This document shows, piece by piece, positions 46,399-60,650 of a stretch of DNA of 64,000 nucleotides. Each line of letters starts with the position of its first letter. Within the stretch, counting starts at the first letter, position 1. The stretch is from Pezicula radicicola (Eukaryota; Ascomycota; Leotiomycetes; Helotiales; Dermateaceae). The position numbers and the translations under genes were made by a program. Below the pieces are notes generated by a model. It was not told where the DNA came from and made no database searches. It was given only the letters and a program-made list of their open reading frames with translations. The stretch covers positions 510,870 through 574,869 of the forward strand of contig PDUO01000012.1 of assembly GCA_003008705.1 (NCBI GenBank), read 5' to 3'.

Positions 46399-48212
46399 GA
46401 TGAAAGTCACAAAAACAAATCAAGAGAAGAGATAATCAACTCGGTTTAAATAAACTACAGAAGAAAGGAACTCAAAAACTAGAATGCGAAGGACAAAGGC
46501 TTCTTATATTAATAAATCTTCTGATACTGAAATCATAAGTCCCCACAATTCCTGCACCATGTTCCCAAGTTTCCCAACCTTCAGTCCCCGGAATGTTTGT
46601 GCCTTGCTGTCTGGTACCCCAGGACTCAAGAGTGGGAGTGCGGTGGTTTTCTCGAACCACTCGCGTAAGTCTGTCATCCGAGATCTTTACTCCATCTGGA
46701 GATTTGGGGGTGAACTGTGTGACTTGTGCACGACTTGTGAGGCGCGTGTTAACCGTGTGATAGAATTCCCTTGTCTTCCTTGTCGTAGGCATTTGTTTAG
46801 CGTCGGAAAACTCTCGTCCATCCAATCATTATGGGGTTTCAGAGCTCAACCCACCGCTTAAACTACTGCATGTACGCGAGGTTCTCCAATCATATTTTGC
46901 TTAGGAGTATTACCGATGAGTCTCGTGCTTTCGTTCCGGCATTGCAGTCGTAACAAAGTCGTTGAATCAATTCTTGTTTTTGGTAAAACAATGATTACTT
47001 GGGAGTGAAAGATGATATCCTAAAGTCCTCTTTCAAGTGAGTCGAAATCGAGTTAATAGACTGTAGAAACAGTTTCAAAGTACCAATCGAGTAATGGTAA
47101 AAGCAGTGGCATTTATAGATCTGTGAACTTGCTTTTGGCCCGTCGCTAAATACCTTAGGTAGGTATACATCGTCGCTGAGGCAAAAAGAGAGTATACCTT
47201 CGGTGGGTACCAAAACAAAACCTGTAAGTCGAGTATCAGGGCTCAGAGGTACAAATGTTCTTCCAAGATGTAATGGTTAGGAAGTTAGGTGCGGATTTGA
47301 TAGTTACAGTCTTGTGCAGCGGCCACAGTGATAGTTTGCATTTCCACATGGGACCCCACCGTACACTGGATTGCCAGCGCAAAGCGACTGCCTTTAAGTG
47401 TCGGTCATTCAATCTATGCTGTTGCTTATTTACGACATATTGAAGAAGTCCATAGAGTGTGGACACTCAGTCTAGAGGATCGTCTTCAACCTTTTCATGT
47501 TTCGTCGGCTAACTTTAGTCGTACTTGGTTCTATCTTCTCATCATTTCTAAGCTGCTAGGCCTTGGTCCACTGGGCAAGCTTTGGATTGAAGTTCAACTC
47601 ATTCCGTGAGTTCATATTTCTCACAGTCTCTATTCTATGTTGTCATGTGTCGCCCTTTCGTTTGAACCAGAATATAGACAGTGGAAATGCAAGAATCTGG
47701 AAAAGGATGAGGCGAATGGGTAGTTTAAGAATACCTGCAGAGCTCTCCGTATAGAAGTAGAGTAGATAATTTAGAAAAAGGGTCTCTTATCGCCGCCATA
47801 AAACGAACTTGCAACCGTAAACGCGCAGTAGTATTTTTGACAGAAAGAGGGAGGAGAGGAATCAGCGCACAGAAATGCATTTATCCACCAAACAGGAAAA
47901 CACAAGTTACTAATGGATGGTATGAAATCTCTTCCAATAAAGAATCATCTCGATGCGCTAACCAACAAGTCTCTTACAACTAAGCATTGTTCAACACAAT
48001 GAGGAACACTTCTAACGTGGTTGGTGAAGAGGTACAGAATGGACAACATGAGAATGGGAATATTACGTTCAAGCTGTCAAGGACTAAAATCTTGCTTAAG
48101 ATTTAGTAGGCACTTAGAGTGGACGAATTACAGCATACGATAGCATACGTACTTTGCTGTTGTCATAGGGTGGAATTTAAAGATTTAGCCTTGGTAGAAC
48201 TTTTGATGCAAA
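46399..48212. other. Gene-poor spacer upstream of sugar transporter
   Basis: About 1.8 kb containing the transporter promoter and further spacer. Overlapping frames at 46472-46861 on both strands have no domain support. A short TIR-flanked element follows. Confidence 0.45.
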
Positions 48213-48214
48213 TA

Positions 48215-48670
48215 CAGTAGGTGGACAAAAGTCTGTCGTGTACCCCTATTTTACACCAAAACACTCCTAGTACATCTACTTATATAACTTTAAATTAGGC
48301 TATAAGTACATCTAAAAATTTAACTAGTAAGTATTTTTAGTATTTAAAGTAGACTTTTCTATATTAGATTTTAATTATAACTAATAGTTGCTNNNNNNNN
48401 NNNNNNNNNNNNNNNNNNNNNNNNNNNNNNNNNNNNNNNNNNNNNNNNNNNNNNNNNNNNNNNNNNNNNNNNNNNNNNNNNNNNNNNNNNNNNNNNNNNN
48501 NNNNNNNNNNNNNNNNNNNNNNNNNNNNNNNNNNNNNNNNNNNNNNNNNNNNNNNNNNNNNNNNNNNNNNNNNNNNNNNNNNNNNNNNNNNNNNNNNNNN
48601 NNNNNNNNNNNNTTAGGTATGAGTTTTGGTGTAAAATAGGGGTACACGACAGACTTTTGTCCACCCACTG
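48215..48670. mobile_element. TIR element (Tc1/mariner-like MITE or truncated transposon) with assembly gap
   Basis: 48-bp terminal inverted repeats at 48215-48262 and 48623-48670 differ at one position (a transition at the fifth base). The element is flanked by TA on both sides (48213-48214 and 48671-48672), the target duplication of Tc1/mariner-type elements. The left internal sequence is very AT-rich. The centre is a run of N (48393-48612), so true length and any transposase are unknown. It sits about 220 bp upstream of MCM3. Confidence 0.85.
48393..48612. other. Assembly gap (220 N)
   Basis: Undetermined bases inside the TIR element. Frames called across the gap are meaningless. Confidence 0.99.
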
Positions 48671-48752
48671 TAGAGTGTAAGGATGTTCTGAGTTGGAAGG
48701 TTGTGGTCAGTCAAGTTCGAGCCCCTATTCGACCCCTTTCTTGCTGACTAAC

Positions 48753-48775
48753 ACGCGTAAAGTGGTTTTACGCGT
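48753..48775. promoter_or_regulatory. Two MCB boxes (ACGCGT) upstream of MCM3
   Basis: ACGCGT occurs at 48753-48758 and 48770-48775, about 118-140 bp before the MCM3 start codon, followed by more CG-rich sequence. ACGCGT is the MluI cell-cycle box bound by MBF (Mbp1/Swi6 or Res/Cdc10), which drives G1/S expression of replication genes. Presence next to MCM3 supports function, and binding itself is inferred. Confidence 0.7.
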
Positions 48776-48892
48776 TCGCGTCTTCCGCGTTCCAAAACTT
48801 CTCCAGCCCCCCTCCAACACCCACACCGGTGCATTATATCAACAACAAACACTGTTGAAGACCTCAATCCAAGTACTTAAACTACCGCAACC

Positions 48893-51659
<2,767 letters not shown>

Positions 51660-51999
51660 AGGATGGTTTGGCTTCTTAGAGACGGATTTATATTGGGGGC
51701 GGATTGGGACGATGTGCATATCTGGCGTTCGTAGGATTCTGATGAGATGAGCGGATGAGTGGATGAGCAGGATAATTTGGGCGTTCTTGTCTCTTATTAT
51801 AAGGTAATGAAATGAAATGGTATTATGTACAGTACGTGTGTACTTGCAAAAGAGCAATAGTCTATTGCCCTAGTCTATCTAAGGTTCATGAACTCCGTTT
51901 CCCGTCTATTTTTTGGTCATCCATCCATTTATTGCACGTAGACCAAATCTAGCCACATCCCATACTATATTCCCTTCCCTTCTCTTCCCCATCCCTCAC
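51660..51999. other. Intergenic, convergent 3' ends
   Basis: A 340-bp spacer between MCM3 and the opposing MAK32-type gene. Nothing else is seen. Confidence 0.5.
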
Positions 52000-53729
52000 T
52001 TATCCCTTAATCCTCTTTTGCAACTCCTCCAACCTATCTTCAACCCTTTCCCCATTCCACGTTTCATTTCCCTCTTCATCTGCCCCCAAAACCGGCATAC
52101 CAACCTGCTCAATAGCAAAACTAGCGGCTACACTCCCCCAAACAGCCGCCTCCTCTAATCCCTTACCTCTCGCCAACGCAACAGATAATCCTCCCAGAAA
52201 CCCATTTCCACCACCAGTAGGATCAACAACCTCCACAGGATCCGTATGGAAAGCTGGAATCCACTTCTCCAATCCAGGATCGATCTCCTCTTCATCTCTC
52301 CTCTCAAACTCTACTTCACCTTCATCATTCATGAGACCCGCAAATAGGGAAAACATATCGGTATCTAAGGTTAATCCACCTCTTCCATGATGAGCACGTC
52401 GTTTCTTGGACTTCGGTTTCTTTTTCGTTCCGCCGTTCTTGGTTATGTAGCAGCCTTTTGCTCCAGCGCGGATCACGAGCGAGAAGTTTTGGTTTAGTGG
52501 CATTGATTCGAGGAGTTGTTCGCAGGCTCGTTCTATTGCTGCTGTGTCTATTTCACCTGTTTCGGGGTTGATTCCGGTGTCTCCCATTAGAGAGGCTAGT
52601 TCTGAGTGGTTTGGTGAGAGGACGTCGATGTAGGGGAGTGCGTTGGTGAGGTTTAGTAGTTCAGAGGGGACGCAGAGGTCTGGAACTGGTTCCCAGATGA
52701 AGATTGGTTTTGGGAGGTGTAGTCTGTGGCGTTTGGAGAGGATGTGGGTTACGATTGAGATGCAGCGGGAGGGGGAGCAGATTAGATGGAAAGATTTGGA
52801 GGCGAGGAGGGCGGGAGTTAAATCGTTTGGTTCCAGGCGGAGTTTGGGGGTTGTGTATTTGAAGGCTCGGTCTTGGTTAATATCGAAGGAATTCCAGCCG
52901 CGGGTTGTGAGGCGGGAGGGATCGTGACGGAGGAGACATGAGGTGTTCCAGGTTGAGACTTGCTTGGTGGTTTCTGGGGGGAAATCGGAGCCTGCGTCGA
53001 CGATCCATCCTACTGTTTTGGAGAGTGGTGGGGGTGAGAGGAGGCGTGCTCCGAGTGCTGAGTATGAACCTGCACCGCTGGATTGACGAAGTTAGTACAA
53101 ATTCGTAGAGGGGGAGTAATCAGACATGATTCGGGATCCATGAGGCGTGTCTTCGAAGGAGAAGAAGAACGTGTCTCATGGCCTCGGAACCGCCCTTCAA
53201 ATAAGAAATTCCAAGACCATAGATACGTACCCAATAATGTTGTAGACTGATGGAGTTGGCGGTTGATAATGGATATCATCTGTATTTCGTTAGGACATCA
53301 GGTCGCAGAAGTACCTAATGTGATATGAATGCAGTTCAAATGAAGCATCACTTGATGTCTTCGGTCAGACCCTCTCTGTTCTGGGTGTAGCCTTCCCAAG
53401 GCTTTTCCTCTTCCTCCCACTCTACCTATCATGTTTTCAGTCCCAGCGTCAGCTCGAAACAAAAACATGACGAAAGCTCTTCAAAATTTCAATCGATGAG
53501 TTTGCAAGGCAATAATCCATTTCGATGTGTATAGGCACACCTCTCTACTTCAACCTCTTGTCTAGAGCATGACGAAGATACTAGGAACAATCGTTCCACC
53601 TGGTAGACAGCAACAACAGAATAAATGCGACACGGAAGAAATCGGCATCTTACCGATTATGAACATGCCCAGAGTACAGAAGTCGATCTCCTGTAGAGGA
53701 GCGATCCCCTCAACCTCCTCCATGCTCAT
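52000..53729 (-). CDS. pfkB-family sugar kinase, MAK32-like
   Basis: A ribokinase/pfkB-fold protein related to yeast Mak32, whose biochemical substrate is unknown. Three exons (53729-53654, 53281-53233, 53077-52000) give 400 residues. The joins read DFCTLGMFII-DDIHYQPPTP and NIIG-GAGSYSALGARL, which matches the conserved N-terminal pfkB signature. The C-terminal signature DPTGGGNGFLGGLSVAL has GGGN where classical pfkB kinases have GAGD, so the catalytic Asp is replaced by Asn. The first intron is unusually long (about 370 nt) and the second about 155 nt. The start was set at the MSMEEVEG methionine; an in-frame ATG at 53852 is also possible. Confidence 0.82.
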
Positions 53730-54298
53730 GTCACGCAATTGTGACTTTTTGGGGTGGTGTTGTGTTTGGTGATGATGTGCCCCGCGAAGAAAAGAAAACA
53801 TTCGGAGGGCACAAGGCTGACAATTTTGAAGAGTTTCAGCCTTGTCATGCAAAGTTACCTATGCCTCACCGCCCTGGGTGGCCTCAGGCGTCGGAGCACT
53901 CGAGTAAGGTATTAATTACCTAGTAGTAAGCTTCGACAAACTTAAGCTAGCTCAGGAGAAAGCTCTACCTACCCTACCTAACTTCAAACAGCCGTACAGG
54001 CTACAACTTCTGGCAAGGCTTCTACAGTACTTTATTTCCACCATCTCAAAAAGCCCCATCAAAACATCCAACATCCAACATCCAACATCATCCAAAATCC
54101 TCCTAGCTCTAAACACATCTCGACATCCTCCCTTCGCTCCTCTCTTCTCTTCTACGCTTGAGCAATACCCTCTTATAAGTGTTTCACTGTGTTGACACAA
54201 CCCCCTCTTACATCCTTCCACGTAGTTGATCTTTCCTCCATTGAAATTTGTCATCGGGTTCCTCGCTGCAGGTTCCCTGCAAGTGACCACTGCCCAAC
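53730..54298. promoter_or_regulatory. Divergent promoter, MAK32-like gene / cyclase-associated protein
   Basis: About 570 bp between head-to-head genes. A short CATCCAA repeat lies near 54065-54090. No specific factor site is recognised. Confidence 0.4.
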
Positions 54299-56198
54299 AT
54301 GGCAAGCCCAAACAATATGCATAATCTGACTACTTTGATCAAGCGGTACGTCTTTACGTCTCATCTAGACTTTACTTCATCTATCGTTTGTGCTTCCCAA
54401 AAGCCCAACCTATTCAACTGCATCCACCATGGACGACAAAGTAGTCCCAACCATCCAGCGCACCGAGCTAACAGCTCTCATTCATAGGCTAGAAGCTGCT
54501 ACGTCCCGCCTTGAGGACATGGCATCTTCTACCATAGAGCTTCCTCAGACGAATGGCAACACGCCCCCGAAATCAATCACAGGCGCTGCCCCTCCAGCAC
54601 CCCCAGCTCCCAAAGCTGCGCCGCCGGAGGAGCGTCCACAACAAGTCGAAGATTTTGATACATTCCTCAATGGTGCCGTCAAGAACTATGTCAGCTTGAG
54701 TAATGGGTTGGGTGGAGCTATTGCCGAACAGGTACTATGATATTGTCCGCATTCGAAACGGTTCTGTAGGACTAATCACGAAACCAGGCTGCTAGTATAT
54801 CGAAGGCATTTTACGGACAACGGAAAATCATACTTATTTCAACGAAAGCCAAGAAGCCGGATATGAGCAGCCCAGTTTTCCAGCAGATGCTGAAGCCTCT
54901 GCAAGAAGCTATCGCAGGAGTCAATGAGATCCGAGATAATGGACGTGGCAAGCCCGAATGGAACCAACTCAGTGCAGTCTCGGAAAGCGTCAGCGTGATT
55001 GCTTGGGTAACCGTGGACCCTAAACCGCATAAACACGTAGAGGAATGCTTGGGATCTGCACAATACTGGGGCAATCGGGTGTTGAAAGAGTTTAAGGACA
55101 AGTGAGTACTTTGGAGCGTTTGATTTAAAGACAGTTGCTGACCCGCTTATTTAGAGATGAAAAGCAGGTGAAATGGATCCAATCGTACTATCAAGTTTTC
55201 AAAGACCTCGCGGAATATGTCAAGCAGACCTATCCTATGTCAATTCCTTGGAACCCCAATGGTGTCTCTGCGGAGGAAGCTTTCAAATCCGTTAGCCAAA
55301 CATCATCTGCACCCCCACCACCACCAATGGGAGGTGCAGGTGGCCCACCTCCACCACCTCCGCCGCCACCAGGACCTCCTCCAAAATTTGATATTCCAGA
55401 TATCCCAGAGCATGCTAGAGCCCCTGCAGCTGCTACTGGACTTGGTGCAGTTTTCTCCGACCTTAACAAGGGTGCGGATGTCACGAAGGGTCTGCGAAAG
55501 GTTGATAAAAGCCAGATGACGCACAAGAACCCTTCATTACGAGCAGGTTCAACGGTGCCAACTCGAAGTGATAGTGCTTCTAGTGTTTCGTCATCTCGAG
55601 GGAAGAGCCTAGCTCCAGGAAAGAAGCCTAAACCGGAAAGCATGCGGACAAAAAAGCCACCTGTGAAGAGACTTGATGGAAACAAGTGGATTATTGTGAG
55701 TCGCGTATTATCTATGAAGACTTCTGAAGCGAGTTATTAACCAGACACCAGGAAAACTTTGACGGTGAAACACAACCCATCGAGATCGAAGCAGAAATCT
55801 CCCACTCCATTTTGATCAGTCGTTGTAACAAGACCACCATCATGGTCAAAGGCAAAGCAAACGCCATCACAATCGACAACTCACCACGTCTCTCGCTCGT
55901 AATCGAGTCCCTCGTCTCGTCCATTGACGTTATTAAATGCTCCAACTTTGCACTTCAAGTCATGGGCTCTCTTCCCACAATTCTCATGGATCAAGTCGAC
56001 GGCGCTACAGTGTATCTCGGCCCGGAAAGTATGAGCACAGAAGTCTTCTCGTCTAAATGTTCAGGCATTAACCTAAACATCATCGATACCGCAAGCGAGG
56101 ATGGTGATTATAAGGAGATCCCCCTACCTGAGCAAATCAGAACATATATCGACGAGGATGGGAAGATTGCAAGTGAGATAGTCGAGCATGCTGGTTAA
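54299..56198 (+). CDS. cap1: Adenylyl cyclase-associated protein (CAP/Srv2)
   Basis: CAP binds adenylyl cyclase through its N-terminal helix and recycles cofilin-bound actin monomers, linking cAMP signalling and the cytoskeleton. Five exons (54299-54345, 54488-54731, 54788-55101, 55155-55695, 55752-56198) give 530 residues. Order: an oligomerisation helix (RLEAATSRLEDMAS), the folded helical N-terminal domain (about 75-220), a polyproline segment (GPPPPPPPPPGPPP) near 260, a WH2-like region and the beta-helix C-terminal CARP domain (KCSNFALQVMG, LDGNKWII). A second in-frame start at 54429 inside intron 1 could give a different N-terminus (see findings). Confidence 0.95.
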
Positions 56199-57113
56199 GA
56201 AGTTTCAGACTTTCAGTGAAGATATGTGTTAGACCATTGTGCAAGTACAGCATTGTAGTATATGGCGGTGGTATGTGTATATATTCTGAACGGAGCGATT
56301 CGCCTTTTAGCCATTGTGTTTTTATTCACAGCAAAGATTTGAATAGAAGACTTGTGTGGATTAATGTGTTTGCTCTTGCTGTGGTCACAAAGTGGAAACC
56401 AGTCATGGGTACCTGAAGCATGAGAACGCATGAGAATTGATCTGAAAATCGTAGTATTGTTCCTTTCTCCTTTTCCTTTCCCTTCCCCAGGGAAATTAGG
56501 CCACTACATTTATACCGTAGTAGACTAACCGTAGCTAAAAGTAGTGTCTACAATGCCAAGACTGTAATGTCGAAACAAAGCTATTTTGACAGAAAATATC
56601 TGCCTAGAATTGTAGATAGGTACGCAACACTGACCACGCAACAGGGCAATACTTACTACAAGGCTAAAAATGACGAGGTCAAGACCCTTACCACTTAGTA
56701 CTTTAGTTAGGCAACAAAACGATGGTACAGGATTTTAATACATAAGTGTTGTGTGTTGTTATGTAGAATAAGGTAAGGTGATTGAGGTTAAGTTAATTAG
56801 GTAGGTAGTTAAAGATGCAGCACTAGCAGTAGGCGAGTAGGTACTACAGTACGGTTCAATTTTAGTGTAACTGAGTTGGGATAAATTAAATGGATTTCTT
56901 GAATTCAGTTGGTTATTAAAGTCAAGTAAGTCACATGGCAGTATTGAACTCCACGAAAGATATCCTACTTTCTCTAGATGATCAACACAAAAAAAGGCTC
57001 CGATGCTTTTGGTGACTACATCTACAGAATCCCGCTTATAATATACAATCCATTCCAAATTCTACGATTTACTAGTAGTATACAGACTCATAAATATTGT
57101 ACACCACATACAT
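56199..57113. other. Intergenic, convergent 3' ends
   Basis: About 0.9 kb between the cyclase-associated protein and uS4m stop codons. AT-rich from 56500. No gene or RNA is recognised. Confidence 0.5.
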
Positions 57114-58595
57114 CTACCTCCTCCTCAGATACCACGTGTATGCCAACTGGTGTGCTTCTTCGGGGAATGGACTGGGCACCTCGGCAAGTTGCGGTCTGGC
57201 TACGGGATGTCGGAGGTAGACTGCTGCACAGATGTTCTGGTTGACTTCTAGGTATCGTGGGATGAAGGCGAAGGCGGACATGTAGGGTCGTGGTCGCCAG
57301 GGTGTAGCGTAGGGTTTAGTGTCGTCGGAGGCTTCGTGACGTGCTTGCATGATTGCTTGGAGGGATTCGTTGTAGGCTTTCTTGTACGCCTCTGTGTTCT
57401 GGAGAGGCGTCTCGGCTTCTTCAGCTTTGGCAACCTCTTGTTTGGTTGGGGGTGTAGGGGTGAGGAGGGCGAAGGAGGAGATGAGTTCTTCAACTTCTTT
57501 CTCTAGTACCTCAGGAGCTTTCTTCTGGGCTTTGTTGGATACTTCCTTGGCGGACTTTATGAACGATCGAAGTTCCTGCTTGCGTTTTGCAGATGGTGCG
57601 TTCTTTGTGTCTCGGGTGAGTACTTGAGCTGTTTCGACGAGCCCATTGATCTTCTTCCGCTGAGCCTTGCGTCTTTGGTCGTCATTCATACTCTCTCTTT
57701 CAGCTTTCAGGGCTGCTGCCCTTGCTTCTTCCTGTCTCCGTCCAGCAGCAGCCTCGTCCAATGCCTTTTGTTCTGCTGCTTCCCGGGCCGCCTTGGCTCT
57801 TCGCTGTGCAGCTTCGCGCTTAAGTGCTTCCTGTCGTGCCTCATGCCTTTGTATTCTCTTAAGTCTTCGGCCTGCTCTCACTGATTCCTGCTCCTTTGGT
57901 GCTCCGGTCGCAAAAAGGACTGCTTCTGGATCGATTTGGAACATGTCGCCTGGGTTCAACATGTATCCTGGGTATGGCATCTAAAATGGAAATCAGACAC
58001 GCGATCAATTGCCTTCAGAAATATAGACCCTACCTTCTTCCCATTGACCTTGACTTTCCCATGAACGCAGAATTGGCGTGCTTGTCTTGCACTACTAGCG
58101 AACAATGCGCGGAATATAGCTACATCGAGACGTCTCTCCTGAGGCGCATAGGTCATATTAGAGTACGGAATTCGATTGCTTTGCCTCGCCCGCGAATCCT
58201 CATTTTCTGGGTCCTTCTCCAAACCAGAACCACGTCCAGCAGCAAATTCCGAACCATCATTCGTAGCCAGGTACTGGTGGCTCATGGGGATAACTGCTCG
58301 TAACCGGTGTCTGAACATCCGTTGCCAGTGCTTCTCCAGAATGTGTTCTCCATGGTAAGCTCGTGTCATCGATTTCGCCTTCCATTTCTGTTGAAAGAAT
58401 GTTTGGTTTTCATTGATACCTTGGGTCAGTCGTGAGAGATTGTAAAGATTGAATTTGTTCATCGACATTCGCGGTTTCTATGGGAATCCAATGGCGTTAG
58501 CAATTACCCGTATGGATGACTTGAATAAGAGTTGGGAAGTAACTTACACCTCCCCCCAACCGCTTCAGGCCATGGAAATTCTTACACCTAGGCAT
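57114..58595 (-). CDS. nam9: Mitochondrial small-subunit ribosomal protein uS4m (Nam9)
   Basis: The mitochondrial uS4 protein, which binds 16S-like rRNA and affects decoding fidelity. Three exons (58595-58548, 58477-58034, 57980-57114) give 452 residues. The S4 RNA-binding domain is [20 protein letters not shown], continuing through [24 protein letters not shown] across an intron. A long Ala/Lys/Glu/Arg-rich coiled-coil extension (about 210-330) and a C-terminal fungal extension follow. The start [16 protein letters not shown] is short and basic. It is head-to-head with the La gene over 518 bp. Confidence 0.93.
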
Positions 58596-59113
58596 GGCTG
58601 CGGTTCTGGAGGTGTTGATACTCTGGTGGTCTATGAATTCGTTGCGGCCCCAAAAAGTCGAAGTAGCAGCACGTGATCGATGCCACTAAATTTCGCGCCT
58701 TAGCCATTAGGAGTCAGTCCCCTTCCGCCTGACGCTAAGGCCGACTCCACCAAAAATATTCTTTACCTTTTCAAGCTCTTTTCGCGATCAATCAGTTCAC
58801 TTCACAAGCTTGGGAGTACAGTACATAAACTTCGACTGCCCTCAATTTTCTACACAATTAAACCTACTTCGCTGAATTGCATTGGAAATATAGCCACCCC
58901 AATCACATCTTAGTTCGGCGCATAATTGTCTACTTGTAAGTAAGGCTTCAATCGTTCACAAGCTTGTCATTTTTCTCGAACCAACCCCGCCATCTTATCG
59001 AGTCACTGCGCGCAGCCTTTCTAACCATTTTTTCCACACCACAGACTCACAGCCTCAACACATACCTCCCTGGATTGGACTAATTCAATCCACGCATTCG
59101 CGCTTCACTCAAT
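58596..59113. promoter_or_regulatory. Divergent promoter, uS4m / La
   Basis: A 518-bp spacer between two head-to-head genes for RNA-related proteins. It contains pyrimidine-rich leader sequence before the La start. No specific motif is assigned. Confidence 0.45.
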
Positions 59114-60650
59114 ATGTCGGAATTACCAGTCGACGCCGTGGAGCAATCTCCAGCGGCTACCACCAGCGAGACGGTGAAAATGGACGTCGACGCACCAGCT
59201 CCTGCAGAGAAGGTTGAGGAGAAGAAGGAAAATGGTGCGACTGAAGAGGCTAAGAGTGAAGAAAAAGCCGAGGAAAAGGTCGAGGCTAAGCCTGAGAGCA
59301 ATGGGGAGAAGAAGGACGAGAAGAAGGAAGAAGAGAAGCCAAAGAAGAATGGCGCTTCTGATCGCAAGTACAACAACAATAATAAGTACGACAAGCAAAA
59401 GACCTTCAATCGATACAGCAAGGCCCGCAGCGAGAGCAAATTCGATCCATCTGTTCTCCCAGAAACCGATGACCCCAGCTTGATCCGCGCACAGGTATGC
59501 TGTGACAGAGACCTATCTTCGCTACCCCATTTACTAACAATTAACTGCAAAGGTCGAGTTTTACTTTGGCGACGCAAACCTTCCTACTGACAAGTTCATG
59601 TGGGAGATGACACAGGGAACTAAGAATGTCCCAGTCCCAATTTCCAAGATCGCATCATTCAAGCGCATGCAGCGCTTCCAACCATACTCCGCCGTTGTCG
59701 CCGCTCTTAAAGAAAGTACTTCGCTAGAGGTAGAGGGTGAAGAAGGCCTTGAGACTATCAAGCGAAAGGTTGCCTACGATCCCAACTTTCGACCTGGGCA
59801 AGCTGCTATGGCCAGATCAATTTACGCTAAAGGCTTTGGTGACGAAGAGCCAACAACCCAATTTGACATCGAAGCTTTCTTCTCCCCGTACGGACCTATC
59901 AACGTTGTTCGTCTTCGCCGTACTGAAGAGAAGCTCTTTAAGGGGTCCGTCTTCGTTGAGTTTGCCGAAGAGGACTTGGCTAAGAAATTTCTTGCACTCG
60001 ACCCAAAGCCAAAGTGGAAGGGCGAGTACGACCTACAAATTACATCCAAGCTAGAGTATACTTCCGCAAAGGCGCAAGACATTAGGGATGGCAAGCTAGA
60101 GCCCAACCAGACACGCCCAAAACCTTTCAACGGTAACAAGGAGAGCGGTGAGTTCCGAGGACGTGGACGTGGATGTGGAAACCACCGTGGTGGAGATCGC
60201 AGAGGCGATCGCGACCCAGATGACTGGAAGAAGCGCCGAGAGGATGACCAGAAGTCCGGATTCAAAGACCATCGAGGTGGTAGAGGTAGAGGTGGTCGAG
60301 GAGGTAGAGGCGGACGAGATGATAGGGGTCATCGCAACAACGACCGAAATGACCGTAATCGTGAGCGAGAGGAGAAGGAGAAGAATGGGTAGGTCTCGAT
60401 ACTTCCCTATTTACCACAACAGGAGCTAACACGCAATAGTGATGGTGAAAAGACCGAAACCAAGGCTGAACCCAAGGCCGATGGCCAATCTGAGAACAAT
60501 GAGAAGAATGAAACCAAGACCGAAACCAAGGCTGAAGTCCAATCCGAGAACAACGAGAAGAAGCGCTCTCGTGAAGAAGGAACAGCGGAGGAAGCACCAC
60601 CAGCAAAGAAGGTCGACACCAAGTCTGAGGTTACCGCGGAAGCATCATGA
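59114..60650 (+). CDS. La protein homologue (Lhp1 type)
   Basis: A nuclear RNA chaperone that binds the 3' UUU end of RNA polymerase III transcripts and helps tRNA maturation. Three exons (59114-59494, 59553-60388, 60440-60650) give 475 residues. An acidic Glu/Lys-rich N-terminal region (1-85) is followed by the La motif, spanning intron 1 (SLIRAQ-VEFYFGDANLPTDKF, then ISKIASFKRMQRF). An RRM follows (SIYAKGFG, KGSVFVEFAEE). The C-terminus has RGG/RG repeats, a charged repeat (two ETKTETKAE-like units) and a basic KKRSREE/PPAKK nuclear localisation-like ending. Confidence 0.93.

Noticed and set aside
46472..46861. Overlapping 117- and 125-codon frames on both strands upstream of the sugar transporter.
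   Set aside because: They are mutual shadows with no domain support in a promoter region.
48371..48668. Frames of about 95 codons called across 48371-48668 on both strands.
   Set aside because: They are mostly N and consist of assembly gap plus transposon ends.
48690..48740. A GTTCGAGCCCC string resembling a tRNA T-arm near the TIR element.
   Set aside because: The flanking bases do not pair as a T-stem, and no anticodon or acceptor stem could be found.
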